Shown: one piece after another, positions 41,622 through 50,029 of the stretch
Layout: every line of letters begins with the position of its first letter
How positions within the stretch are numbered: the stretch's first letter is position 1
Source: DASPTT01 sp035623275
GTDB taxonomy: Bacteria > Actinomycetota > Acidimicrobiia > Acidimicrobiales > UBA8190
Direction: 5' to 3'
DNA: 60,953 nucleotides
NCBI GenBank assembly: GCA_035623275.1
Contig: DASPTT010000080.1
Coordinates: 1 to 60,953, forward strand
Program-made: the position numbers and the translations under genes
Notes under the pieces: model-generated
Told to the model about the DNA's origin: nothing
The model's database searches: none
Seen by the model: the letters and a program-made list of their open reading frames with translations, nothing else

Positions 41622-42658
41622 GCGCCGCGGGCGCGACGACCCTGACCGAGGCGTCGAGTCAGCCCGACAGCGCGGACTGGGACGGCCCCAAGGTCCCCTA
41701 CGACCTGGTCAAGGAGTACGTCGTCGCCCTGGTCGTGATCATCCTCCTGACGCTCGGGCTCGCGGCGATCTTCTCCTCCCCCGACGACCATCCGGTCACC
41801 ATCCAGGAGTGGGCCAACAGCACCACCTCGGCCAACGGCGCCTTCGCCGGTCAGGACTTCGTCGCCACGGCCATGACGGAGCTCGACGGCACCAGCCCGA
41901 CGGCGACGTACGGCCCGCCCTACAACCCCGGCCCGGCCGCGCAGAAGGTGTTCTTCCTCGCCCCCGAGAAGTGGGCGGGGGTGCGCACACCCGTCGACGC
42001 CGCCGGCGACTTCGTCCTCGGCCCGCTGCGCACGCAGGCCCTCCACGACCCGCAGCTCGCCGCGGCCCTCGCCCAGTGGGACGCGGCCTCCTCGTCGCAG
42101 CAGTCGACGTGGACGACCAACTACGAGAAGGCGCTGTCCAACGCCACCACCGTCACCAACGGCCAGATCGTGCTGCCACCGGGCGACTACGGGCCGCTGC
42201 CCGTCATGATGGACAGCCTCCTGGCCATGGCGCAGTCGGGCGCGCTCGACAACGCCCTGCTCGCGTCCAAGAGCTTCTACGGCACCGACTACACCAAGCC
42301 ACTCCTGTTCATCGCGGACGGCGCCTACCTGTCCGACAAGGCCAGCGCACAGCACCTCGCCGGGAGCCAGTGGGGGATGATGAACGAGACGGGGAACTAC
42401 CCCGGGCAGGCATGGCTCTGGCTCTACACGATGTGGTACCAGGTCTGGCCGTTCACGCACACGGGGAACGCGGACGCGCTCATCTGGAGCCTCATGATGC
42501 TCCTGACCCTCGTCCTCTTCTTCCTCCCGCTGATCCCCGGGCTGCGCTCGATCCCCAAGTGGATCCCCGTGTACCGCGCCATCTGGCGTGACCACTACCG
42601 CGCCCTGGCCGCCGAGGAGCGCGCCGGGGCCGGCGGACCGCGCGCCCCCACCTCCTGA
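41618..42658 (+). CDS. Two-span membrane protein with a large extracytoplasmic domain, cytochrome b partner
   Basis: 346 aa from a GTG overlapping the cytochrome b stop (GTGA). Span 1 about 34-52; a loop of about 230 residues, likely outside; then WLWLYTMWYQVWPF (266-279), which may lie in the membrane surface; span 2 about 286-307, ending in FFLPLIPGLRSIPKWIP, a turn that recalls the end of cytochrome b subunit IV. No CxxCH heme site and no Rieske Cys/His motif. The conserved-looking QWGMMNETGNYPGQAW block (251-266) may face a redox partner. I do not recognise a named family. Confidence 0.75.
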   Translation: MSAAGATTLTEASSQPDSADWDGPKVPYDLVKEYVVALVVIILLTLGLAAIFSSPDDHPVTIQEWANSTTSANGAFAGQDFVATAMTELDGTSPTATYGPPYNPGPAAQKVFFLAPEKWAGVRTPVDAAGDFVLGPLRTQALHDPQLAAALAQWDAASSSQQSTWTTNYEKALSNATTVTNGQIVLPPGDYGPLPVMMDSLLAMAQSGALDNALLASKSFYGTDYTKPLLFIADGAYLSDKASAQHLAGSQWGMMNETGNYPGQAWLWLYTMWYQVWPFTHTGNADALIWSLMMLLTLVLFFLPLIPGLRSIPKWIPVYRAIWRDHYRALAAEERAGAGGPRAPTS

Positions 42659-42725
42659 GCCGGCGGCGAGCCCCGAGCCGGCGGCCGACGCCCGCGCCGG
42701 GCGGCGGGCCCGCCCCGGCGTCCGG

Positions 42726-42731
42726 TACCGT
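42726..42731 (+). promoter_or_regulatory. -10 box, leaderless promoter
   Basis: TACCGT, 7 bases before the ATG at 42739. Confidence 0.5.
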
Positions 42732-42738
42732 CGGGAAG

Positions 42739-43269
42739 ATGACCGGCGACGACGTCGCGCTGGCAGACGGCACGGTCGTGCGCATCCGCGAGATCCGCCC
42801 CGAGGACGCCGACGCGCTGGTGGCGTTCCACGCCCGCCTCTCCCCCCAGAGCATCATCCTGCGCTACTTCGGCCCGCACCCCCGGCTCTCCGACTCCGAG
42901 GTCCACCGGCTCACCAACGTCGACGGGGTGGACCGCTACGCCGTGGTCGCGCTGCTCGACGACCGCATCGTCGGGGTCGCCCGCTACGAGCGCGAGCCGG
43001 GGTCGCCCGAGGCCGAGGTCGCCTTCCTGGTCACCGACGAGCTCCAGGGCAAGCGCCTCGGGACGGTCTTCTTCGAGCGCCTCGTCGAGGCGGCGCGCCG
43101 GCAGGGGATCACGCGGCTGGTCGCCGACACGCTGGCCGAGAACACCAGGATGCTCGGCGTGTTCCGCGACTCGGGCTACCGCCGTCACTACGACCGGTTC
43201 TCCGAGGTCGTCCAGGTCGTCCTGGACATCGACGAGGACGGGGTCGGCGCCGACGGGGACCCTGCCTAG
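42739..43269 (+). CDS. GNAT family N-acetyltransferase (Pat-like catalytic domain)
   Basis: 176 aa. VRIREIRPEDADALVAFHARLS, then LRYFGPHPRLSDSEVHRLTNVDG and RLGTVFFERLVEAARRQGI with the acetyl-CoA loop QGKRLG. ENTRMLGVFRDSGY is the C-terminal motif. It resembles the GNAT domain of Pat, the cyclic-nucleotide-controlled lysine acetyltransferase, but has no nucleotide-binding domain, so its control differs. The TAG stop shares CTAG with the stop of the convergent regulator gene. Confidence 0.87.
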   Translation: MTGDDVALADGTVVRIREIRPEDADALVAFHARLSPQSIILRYFGPHPRLSDSEVHRLTNVDGVDRYAVVALLDDRIVGVARYEREPGSPEAEVAFLVTDELQGKRLGTVFFERLVEAARRQGITRLVADTLAENTRMLGVFRDSGYRRHYDRFSEVVQVVLDIDEDGVGADGDPA

Positions 43270-43913
43270 GGCTTGTGCTGGCGCTCCGAGAGCCGGGCGG
43301 CGTACACCGCCGCCTCCGTCCGGCGGGCGAACCCCATCTTCGACAAGAGGTTCGACACGTAGTTCTTGACCGTCTTCTCGGCCAGGTACAGCTCCTCGGC
43401 GATCTGCCGGTTGGTCTTGCCCTCCGCGATCAGCTCGAGGATGTTGCGCTCTTGGGCGGTCAGTCGCGACAGCCGCTCGTCCTCGACCTTCTCCCCGCGC
43501 AGGCGGTCCATCACCTGCCGGGTCAAGGCCGGGTCGAGCAGCGACTCCCCCGCGGCCACCCGCCGGACGGCCGTCACCAGCTCGCTCCCCCGGATCTGCT
43601 TGAGGACGTAGCCGCTGGCGCCGGCCAGGATGGCGGAGAACAGGGCCTCGTCGTCGGCGTAGCTGGTGAGCATCAGGCACTTGAGCTCGGGCATGGACGA
43701 CCGGAGGTCGCGGCACACCTCGACGCCGTCGCCGTCGGGAAGCCGAACGTCGAGCACGGCGACGTCCGGTCGGGTGGACGGGACCCGGGAGATCGCCTCC
43801 TCGGCGGTCGAGGCTTCGCCGACCACGGTGAGGTCCTTCTCCGCCTCGAACAGCTCACGCAGGCCGCGCCGGACCACCTCGTGGTCGTCGAGCAAGAAGA
43901 CCCTGGTCGTCAC
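43266..43913 (-). CDS. DosR/NarL-like response regulator
   Basis: 215 aa from the GTG at 43913, which follows GGGAGGTGCG; this decides against the ATG 13 codons upstream. Receiver domain with D9/D10, phosphorylation site D55, T83 and K105; AGASGYVLKQIRG is nearly the DosR text. Linker, then LuxR helix-turn-helix LTAQERNILELIAEGKTNRQ and LAEKTVKNYVSNLLSKMGF. DosR controls dormancy and hypoxia genes in Mycobacterium; the target genes here are unknown. No histidine kinase gene is adjacent. Confidence 0.92.
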   Translation of the reverse strand: MTTRVFLLDDHEVVRRGLRELFEAEKDLTVVGEASTAEEAISRVPSTRPDVAVLDVRLPDGDGVEVCRDLRSSMPELKCLMLTSYADDEALFSAILAGASGYVLKQIRGSELVTAVRRVAAGESLLDPALTRQVMDRLRGEKVEDERLSRLTAQERNILELIAEGKTNRQIAEELYLAEKTVKNYVSNLLSKMGFARRTEAAVYAARLSERQHKP

Positions 43914-43969
43914 CGCACCTCCCTCGCTGCGCGATGGAGACCTTGCTATCACAGTCAGGGCTCTCGGGG

Positions 43970-44914
43970 TCAGGAGATCTCGTGCTCCCAGCCCACGGCC
44001 GGTATCGCCTCGTCGCCGAGCGTCCGCACCGAGGGATCCTCGACGCAGACGCCGATGCGCACCGGGCGCCGGAGCCCAGCCGCCGCGAACGCGTCGAGCA
44101 GCCTCCCGGGCTCGGGCGTGGCCAGCACGAGCTCGTAGTCCTCCCCCCCGCCGAGCGCGTCGAGCACGGTGGCACCGGGCGCGCAGGGCACGTCGTCGAG
44201 CACGACGCCCACACCAGACTCGTCGGCCAGGTGCCCGAGGTCGGCGGCCAGGCCGTCGGAGACGTCGATCATGGCGGACGCACCGGCGAGCCGGGCCGTC
44301 TCCCCCTCGGCCAGGCGGGCCCGTGGGCGCCGATGGGCCTCGCCCACGCCGTCGATCGCCGCCACGGGGGCGGCCGCGCCGTCCCCCGCCCCGGCCTGGG
44401 CGCGCAGCGTCCGGAGGCCGACCGCAGAGCCCCCGAGGGGACCGGTCACGAACAGCGCGTCACCGGGCCCGGCCCCGCCCCGGCGCACGGCGGGCTCCGG
44501 GCCGCGGAGCCACCCGGTCACGGCCACCGCCACCACCAGCGTCGGGCCTGCCGTCAGGTCGCCCCCGACGATGGGGCTGCCGTGCTCCGAGGCCGCCGCG
44601 GCGAGACCGTCGTAGAGGGCGTCGAGGTCGGCGCCGGGCGGGACGGCCACGGCGACCACGGCGTGACCGGGGCGGCCCCCCATGGCGGCGACGTCGCTCA
44701 CGGCCGCGACCATGGCGCGCCAGCCGAAGTCGTCGGCCCCGATCACCGACAGGTCGCCGTGGACGCCGGCGACGGCCATGTCGGTGGTGAGCAGCAAGGG
44801 CCCCGGCTGCGGCGTCACCACGGCGGCGTCGTCCCCCACCCAGAGCTCGCCGGGGGGCGGCGACGGCAGGCGTCGTCGGAGGCGGTCGATGGCGGCGAAC
44901 TCGCCCCCAGTCAC
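43970..44914 (-). CDS. thiL: Thiamine-monophosphate kinase
   Basis: 314 aa from the GTG at 44914. Makes thiamine diphosphate from the monophosphate. PurM-like fold: WVGDDAAVV, LLTTDMAVAGVHGD with the metal Asp, NPxD-like SDVAAMGG, IVGGDLTAG, MIDVSDGLAADLGHL, GGGEDYELVLATP. It begins 169 bases from the divergent pckG gene. Fifty-six bases separate its stop from the regulator gene downstream. Confidence 0.93.
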   Translation of the reverse strand: MTGGEFAAIDRLRRRLPSPPPGELWVGDDAAVVTPQPGPLLLTTDMAVAGVHGDLSVIGADDFGWRAMVAAVSDVAAMGGRPGHAVVAVAVPPGADLDALYDGLAAAASEHGSPIVGGDLTAGPTLVVAVAVTGWLRGPEPAVRRGGAGPGDALFVTGPLGGSAVGLRTLRAQAGAGDGAAAPVAAIDGVGEAHRRPRARLAEGETARLAGASAMIDVSDGLAADLGHLADESGVGVVLDDVPCAPGATVLDALGGGEDYELVLATPEPGRLLDAFAAAGLRRPVRIGVCVEDPSVRTLGDEAIPAVGWEHEIS

Positions 44915-45082
44915 CGATGCGCCACGGTCGGTGCCGCCGGCATTGGGTAGGTGCACTTGGTATTGCCTACCATTGACGCGGGAGCCGGCGGCTGCCCCGA
45001 GACCCGCGGCCGCCTCCGGGCCGTGACCCAGGAACACCCAGAGCCCAGCGCACCAGCGTCAGAGAGAAGGAACACGCACACG
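44915..45082. promoter_or_regulatory. Divergent thiL/pckG control region with inverted repeat
   Basis: Inverted repeat GGTAGG (44946-44951) and CCTACC (44966-44971), 14 bases apart, near the thiL side. This AT-richer patch (44941-44976) stands out and would suit a dimeric regulator or a promoter; TACCAT (44968-44973) is a possible -10 on the plus strand, giving pckG a leader of about 100 bases. I see no riboswitch-like structure for thiamine. Confidence 0.4.
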
Positions 45083-46876
45083 ATGCCCCCCACCGCCAAC
45101 CGCAAGCTGCTCGCCTGGGTCGACGAGGTGGCCGCCCTCACCACCCCCGACCGGGTCGAATGGTGCGACGGGTCCGCCGAGGAATACGACCGCCTCTGCG
45201 AGCTCCTGGTCGAGGGCGGGACCTTCACCCGCCTGGCCGAGGCCAAGCGGCCCAACAGCTACTGGGCCCACTCCGACCCCGGCGACGTGGCCCGCGTCGA
45301 GGACCGGACCTTCATCTGCACCAAGAACGAGGCCGACGCGGGGCCCACCAACAACTGGCGGGACCCCGACGAGATGCGGGCCACGCTGGAAGGGCTGTAC
45401 CGGGGGTCGATGCGGGGCAGGACGATGTACGTCGTCCCCTTCTCGATGGGCCCCCTCGGTTCGCGCATCGCCCACATCGGCGTCGAGATCACCGACTCCC
45501 CCTACGTGGCCGTCTCCATGCGGATCATGACCCGCATGGGCGCCAAGGTCCTCGACGTCCTCGGCGACGACGGCGACTTCGTCCCGTGCCTGCACTCCGT
45601 GGGCGCGCCGCTCGAGGCAGGACGACAGGACGTGCCGTGGCCATGTGACGCCGAGAACAAGTACATCGTCCACTTCCCCGAGACCCGCGAGATCTGGTCC
45701 TACGGCTCGGGCTACGGCGGCAACGCCCTGCTCGGCAAGAAGTGCTTCGCCCTGCGCATCGCCTCGGCCATGGCCCGGGACGACGGCTGGCTAGCCGAGC
45801 ACATGCTGATCCTGAAGCTGACCGCGCCCGACGGCGAGGTGCGCTACGTCACCGGCGCGTTCCCCTCGGCGTGCGGCAAGACCAACCTGGCCATGCTCGT
45901 GCCCACCGTCCCCGGGTGGAAGGTGGAGACCATCGGCGACGACATCTGCTGGATGAAATTCGGGTCCGACGGCCGCCTCTACGCCATCAACCCGGAGGCC
46001 GGGTTCTTCGGAGTGGCACCCGGCACCAGCACCGAGACCAACGCCAACGCCATGGCGACCCTCCACAGCAACTGCATCTTCACCAACACGGCGCTGACCG
46101 ACGACGGCGACGTGTGGTGGGAGGGGATGGACGGCGAACCCCCGGCCCATCTCGTCGACTGGCGCGGCCAGGACTGGGATGCGGCGTCCGCCACGACCCC
46201 TGCGGCGCACCCCAACGCCCGCTTCACGGTGCCCGCGGAGCAGAACCCCGCGTGCGCGCCCGAGTGGGACGACCCCGCCGGCGTGCCCATCTCTGCCATC
46301 CTCTTCGGCGGGCGCCGCGCCGGCGTGGTGCCGCTCGTGACCGAGTCCTTCGACTGGGCGCACGGGGTGTTCCTCGGGTCGATCGTCGCCTCGGAGACGA
46401 CCGCCGCCGCCACCGGGGCCGTCGGCACGCTGCGTCGTGACCCCTTCGCCATGCTGCCCTTCTGCGGCTACAACATGGCCGACTACTTCGCCCACTGGCT
46501 CGCGGTCGGCGCCGCCACCAGCCCCGACAAGCTGCCCAAGATCTTCTACGTGAACTGGTTCCGCAAGGGCGACGACGGCACGTTCCTGTGGCCCGGCTAC
46601 GGCGAGAACTCCCGAGTGCTCGCTTGGGCCTTCGAGCGGGCCGCGGGGCGCGGGGAGGCCGAGGAGACGGCCATCGGCTTCGTCCCCGCACCGGGCGCCA
46701 TCGACACCGGGGGGCTCGAGGTGTCCAAGGAGGACATGGCGGAGCTCCTGCGCGTCGATGTCGAGGACTGGCGCGCGGAGGTCCCCGGGATCCGCGAGTA
46801 CTACGAACGCTTCGGCGACCGGTTGCCTGCCGCGCTCGCATCGCAGGTCGACTCGCTCGAGCAGCGACTGCGCTGA
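45083..46876 (+). CDS. pckG: Phosphoenolpyruvate carboxykinase (GTP)
   Basis: 597 aa. Interconverts oxaloacetate and PEP with GTP. NEADAGPTNNWRDP holds the PEP-side loop, RTMYVVPFSMGPLGS the substrate Arg region, P-loop FPSACGKTN (260-268), GDDICWMKFG and the metal-binding ENGFFG-type segment NPEAGFFGVAPGTS, where the family Asn-Gly region reads differently, and PWPCDAENKYIVHFPE. The ATG at 45083 follows GAGAAGGAACACGCACACG. Length matches the mycobacterial enzyme. Confidence 0.97.
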   Translation: MPPTANRKLLAWVDEVAALTTPDRVEWCDGSAEEYDRLCELLVEGGTFTRLAEAKRPNSYWAHSDPGDVARVEDRTFICTKNEADAGPTNNWRDPDEMRATLEGLYRGSMRGRTMYVVPFSMGPLGSRIAHIGVEITDSPYVAVSMRIMTRMGAKVLDVLGDDGDFVPCLHSVGAPLEAGRQDVPWPCDAENKYIVHFPETREIWSYGSGYGGNALLGKKCFALRIASAMARDDGWLAEHMLILKLTAPDGEVRYVTGAFPSACGKTNLAMLVPTVPGWKVETIGDDICWMKFGSDGRLYAINPEAGFFGVAPGTSTETNANAMATLHSNCIFTNTALTDDGDVWWEGMDGEPPAHLVDWRGQDWDAASATTPAAHPNARFTVPAEQNPACAPEWDDPAGVPISAILFGGRRAGVVPLVTESFDWAHGVFLGSIVASETTAAATGAVGTLRRDPFAMLPFCGYNMADYFAHWLAVGAATSPDKLPKIFYVNWFRKGDDGTFLWPGYGENSRVLAWAFERAAGRGEAEETAIGFVPAPGAIDTGGLEVSKEDMAELLRVDVEDWRAEVPGIREYYERFGDRLPAALASQVDSLEQRLR

Positions 46877-46904
46877 ACGCCGCTGAACGCCGCTCAACCG
46901 GCGC

Positions 46905-48464
46905 TCAGCCGGCGCGCGGCGGCGCTCGGTGCGCCAGGGCGCGCCGGCCCGTGGCGTAGGACACGGCCACCACACCCGCCATCACGGCGATGACGACGTC
47001 GCCCGCGGCCAGCGGCAGCGACGTGGCCACCGCCACGAGCGAGCCGACGACCCACACCAGCTGCAGACGGGTCTCGAAGCGCGCGAACGCCCGACCCTGC
47101 TCGTCCGTGGGCACGTAGCGTTGCACGAGCGCGTCGAAGGCAGGCTTGGCCGCGGCCGCGGCGAAGCCGAGGACGAAGGCCAGCGCCGCCTGCACCGCCA
47201 GCCCGCCGACGGCGGCGGCCACGCTGGCGGGCACGGCCACCAGCCAGACCGACGCGGTGAGCATCTGCTGTTCGCCGAAGAACCGCCGCACGCGCGGGAC
47301 GAGCAGGACGCCCACCACCGACCCGGCGAGGGACGCGGCCAGCACCGCCCCGTACCACCACGACGCCGCGTCCAGGCGCCGGAGGCTGAAGGCGAGCAGG
47401 AAGGTGAGGAAGCCGACCACACCCCGCAACAGGGACATGGCGCTGAGGGCGAGCGTGACCTCCGGGTGCACCGCGTAGCGCCCGCCCAGGGCCGCCAGCC
47501 GGTGGTGCTGGGGGCTCCGCCAGGCGGCCTCCCCCGGCGCGCCGGCCGGCGTGGGCCTTCCGGCGGTGGCGGCCCCGCCCTCGGCCCCGCCCCCGGCCTC
47601 GGCCACGGCGCCCGCCATGCCCGGCGCCCGGCCGAACGGGCGCTGCGCGCCGGCGCGCGCCCGCGCGATCGGGAGCCGCAACCCGGCCCACGCCATGGCG
47701 GCGAAGACGACGATGTCGAGCCGGAGCACCCAGGCCGCGCCGCCGACCACGTGCGTGTGGGTGAACGGGATGGGGACGTCGAGCTTCAAGACGGCCGCAG
47801 CCGGGAGCGCGGCCACCAGTGCGGACAGCGAGGACAGCAGGCCCAGGTGGGCGTTGAGGGCGGCCAGCTCCTCGTAGTGGACCGCCGGGTCGCCGGTCGC
47901 GCCCTCTGCCGCGTCCGCGCCAGCCCCGACACCGGCCTCGTGTGCCGAGCTCGGTGCCCCCATCGCCTCCGCCCCGGCGCCCCCCGCAGGTGGCTCGCCA
48001 CCGGGTGTGCGTCGCGCGAGCAGGGGGACGATGGCCCCTTTGGTCACGAGGTACACCTTCGACAGCACGAGCATGACGAAGGCCTCCGGGAACAGCAGGA
48101 GGCTGTGCACCCCCCGGGCCATGAGGAAGCACATGACGGCCCGGCCGAGGGCCGACAAGACCACCATGGCGCGCCGGGCGCCGCGGCTGCGGTCGATGAC
48201 GGGGCCGAGCAGCGGCGCCACCACTGCGAACGGCGCCATGGTCAGGGCCAGGTAGAGGATGACCTTGCCCTTGGCGGCGTGCGGCGAGATGTTGAAGAAG
48301 AGGGTGCCGGCGAGCGACACCGTGAGCAGCGTGTCGCCCGCGGTGGCCAGGACCTGGGTGAGGGCCAGGCGACCGAAGGGGGTCCGCTGGTCGAGGAGCT
48401 CGGCGAACGAGTCCCGGAGCATGCGCCCGAAACGCGCCGACACCTCGCGACCACGTCCTGGCAC
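46905..48464 (-). CDS. MFS transporter
   Basis: 519 aa, GTG start. About ten to twelve hydrophobic helices. The DRSRGARRAMVVLSALGRA loop after helix 2 is MFS-like. Two long Ala/Gly/Pro/Glu-rich insertions (about 153-195 and 272-315) split the protein and look disordered. The second half has LLRGVVGFLTFLLAFSLRRL and a VPTDEQGRAFARFET loop as in drug or unknown-substrate exporters. Substrate unknown. The TAGCAT box 7 bases upstream supports the start. Confidence 0.85.
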   Translation of the reverse strand: MPGRGREVSARFGRMLRDSFAELLDQRTPFGRLALTQVLATAGDTLLTVSLAGTLFFNISPHAAKGKVILYLALTMAPFAVVAPLLGPVIDRSRGARRAMVVLSALGRAVMCFLMARGVHSLLLFPEAFVMLVLSKVYLVTKGAIVPLLARRTPGGEPPAGGAGAEAMGAPSSAHEAGVGAGADAAEGATGDPAVHYEELAALNAHLGLLSSLSALVAALPAAAVLKLDVPIPFTHTHVVGGAAWVLRLDIVVFAAMAWAGLRLPIARARAGAQRPFGRAPGMAGAVAEAGGGAEGGAATAGRPTPAGAPGEAAWRSPQHHRLAALGGRYAVHPEVTLALSAMSLLRGVVGFLTFLLAFSLRRLDAASWWYGAVLAASLAGSVVGVLLVPRVRRFFGEQQMLTASVWLVAVPASVAAAVGGLAVQAALAFVLGFAAAAAKPAFDALVQRYVPTDEQGRAFARFETRLQLVWVVGSLVAVATSLPLAAGDVVIAVMAGVVAVSYATGRRALAHRAPPRAG

Positions 48465-48471
48465 CGGGCCA

Positions 48472-48477
48472 ATGCTA
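48472..48477 (-). promoter_or_regulatory. -10 box, leaderless promoter of the MFS gene
   Basis: TAGCAT on the minus strand, 7 bases before the GTG at 48464. On the plus strand, TACGAT (48507-48512) is a -10 candidate for the next gene, with a leader of about 40 bases and a strong ribosome site. Confidence 0.45.
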
Positions 48478-48557
48478 CGGCCCGGTCACCGGCGCTCCGG
48501 CACCACTACGATGGCCGCAGGCCCTCAGCCGGGGCCGCGCCAGGGGAGGAGATGACC

Positions 48558-48794
48558 ATGCCGGTGACCGCGTACGTGCTCATCCAGACGGAGGTCGGCA
48601 AGGCGGCCCAGGTCGCGAAGCAGGTGGACGCGATCGAAGGCGTGACCTCCGCGGAGGACGTCACCGGTCCCTACGACGTGATCGTGCGCGCCGAGGCGGG
48701 CTCGGTCGACGACCTCGGCCGCATGGTGGTGAGCCAGATCCAGCTCATCGAGGGCATCACCCGCACGGTGACCTGCCCGGTGGTGAACCTGTAG
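48558..48794 (+). CDS. Stand-alone Lrp/AsnC ligand-binding (RAM) domain protein
   Basis: 78 aa. MPVTAYVLIQTEVGKAAQVA, then GPYDVIVRAEAGSVDDLGRM and the C-terminal QLIEGITRTVTCPVV, the beta-alpha-beta-beta-alpha-beta RAM fold. There is no DNA-binding helix-turn-helix. Such free RAM proteins are common in actinobacteria and archaea; the ligand is usually an amino acid. The second ATG (48558) is chosen because GGGGAGGAG is spaced properly for it. Confidence 0.88.
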   Translation: MPVTAYVLIQTEVGKAAQVAKQVDAIEGVTSAEDVTGPYDVIVRAEAGSVDDLGRMVVSQIQLIEGITRTVTCPVVNL

Positions 48795-48812
48795 GCCGGC
48801 GCCCGGCCGGCC
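48794..48812. terminator. Perfect hairpin between convergent genes
   Basis: GGCCGGC-GCCCG-GCCGGCC, a 7-bp stem with a 5-base loop, starting at the last base of the RAM-gene stop and ending four bases before the racemase-gene stop. It can act in both directions; no T tract. Confidence 0.65.
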
Positions 48813-48816
48813 CGCG

Positions 48817-49962
48817 TCAGTCGATCGCCCCCGACTTGCGCAGGGAGGCGATCCGCTCCTCGTCCACGCCCCAGTCGCCGAGCACCTCGTCGGCATGGAG
48901 TCCCGAGGGCGAAGGTGGCAGGGAGATGGACGCCGCAGTACGGCTGAAGCGGGGCACGGGCGCGGGCTGGCGGACGCCGGCGACCTCGACGAAGGTCTCG
49001 CGCACCGCGTTGTGGGGGTGCTCGTGCGCCTCCCATGGCGAGAGCACGGGCGCGCCGCAGGCATCGGTGCCCTCGAAGGCGGCCGCCCATTCGTCGCGTG
49101 TGCGCGTGCGGAAGATGGCCGCGAACCGCTCCTTCATGGCGCCCCACTGGGACCGGTCGTTCTGGGCGGGCAGCTTCTCGCCCTGCAGGCCCAGGACCGA
49201 GACGAGCTCGGCGTAGAACTGGGGCTCGATGGCCCCGATGGCGAACCACTTGCCGTCGGCCGTCTCGTACACCTCGTAATAGGGCGCGCCGGTGTCGAGC
49301 ATGTTGGCCGCCCGATCGTCGTTCCACATGCCCAGGTGGTGCATGGCGTGGGTCATGGTCATGAGCGACGCGGCGCCGTCCACCATGGCGGCGTCGACGA
49401 CCTGCCCCTGCCCGGAGCGTTGTGCCTCGACCAGCGCGGCGGCGATGCCGAACGCCAGGAGCATCCCGCCCCCGCCGAAGTCGCCCACCAGGTTGAGCGG
49501 CGGCACCGGCGGCTCACCGGCGCGGCCGATGGACCACAGCGCGCCCGACAGGGCGATGTAGTCGATGTCGTGCCCGGCGCGCAGGGCCAGGGGCCCGTCC
49601 TGGCCCCAGCCGGTCATCCGGCCGTAGACCAGCCGGGGGTTGCGAGCCAGGCAGTCGTCGGGACCGAGACCGAGGCGCTCGGCCACGCCAGGACGCCAGC
49701 CCTCCACCAGGGCGTCCGCCCGGGCCACGAGGTCGAGCACCAGCTCGACGCCGTCCGGGCTCTTGAGGTCGACGCCCACGGAGCGGCGGCTGCGGACGAG
49801 GAGGTCCCAGTGGGGCCCGGCGTCCGGTGCGGGGCGGCTTCCCGTGGCCCGGTCGATGCGCACGACCTCGGCACCCAGATCGGCGAGGAGCATGCAGGTG
49901 TAGGGGCCGGGACCGATCCCGGCAAGCTCCACCACGCGCACTCCCTCGAGCGGACCACCCAT
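48817..49962 (-). CDS. Alpha-methylacyl-CoA racemase (CaiB/BaiF family)
   Basis: 381 aa from the ATG at 49962, which follows CACGAGGAGGCGAC. Family III CoA-transferase fold. VVELAGIGPGPYTCMLLADL opens the fold, and catalytic residues match the M. tuberculosis racemase Mcr: H131 (AGHDIDY), D161 (GDFGGGG) and E246 (GAIEPQF), each shifted by five. It inverts the methyl centre of branched acyl-CoAs for beta-oxidation of methyl-branched or sterol side chains. CoA transfer would be the alternative, but the H/D/E set favours racemase. Confidence 0.9.
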   Translation of the reverse strand: MGGPLEGVRVVELAGIGPGPYTCMLLADLGAEVVRIDRATGSRPAPDAGPHWDLLVRSRRSVGVDLKSPDGVELVLDLVARADALVEGWRPGVAERLGLGPDDCLARNPRLVYGRMTGWGQDGPLALRAGHDIDYIALSGALWSIGRAGEPPVPPLNLVGDFGGGGMLLAFGIAAALVEAQRSGQGQVVDAAMVDGAASLMTMTHAMHHLGMWNDDRAANMLDTGAPYYEVYETADGKWFAIGAIEPQFYAELVSVLGLQGEKLPAQNDRSQWGAMKERFAAIFRTRTRDEWAAAFEGTDACGAPVLSPWEAHEHPHNAVRETFVEVAGVRQPAPVPRFSRTAASISLPPSPSGLHADEVLGDWGVDEERIASLRKSGAID

Positions 49963-50029
49963 GTCGCCTCCTCGTGCCCTGCGGCTCACCCGGCCGCCCA
50001 CACCCGGCCTGGGCCCGACCCGGCCGTCC

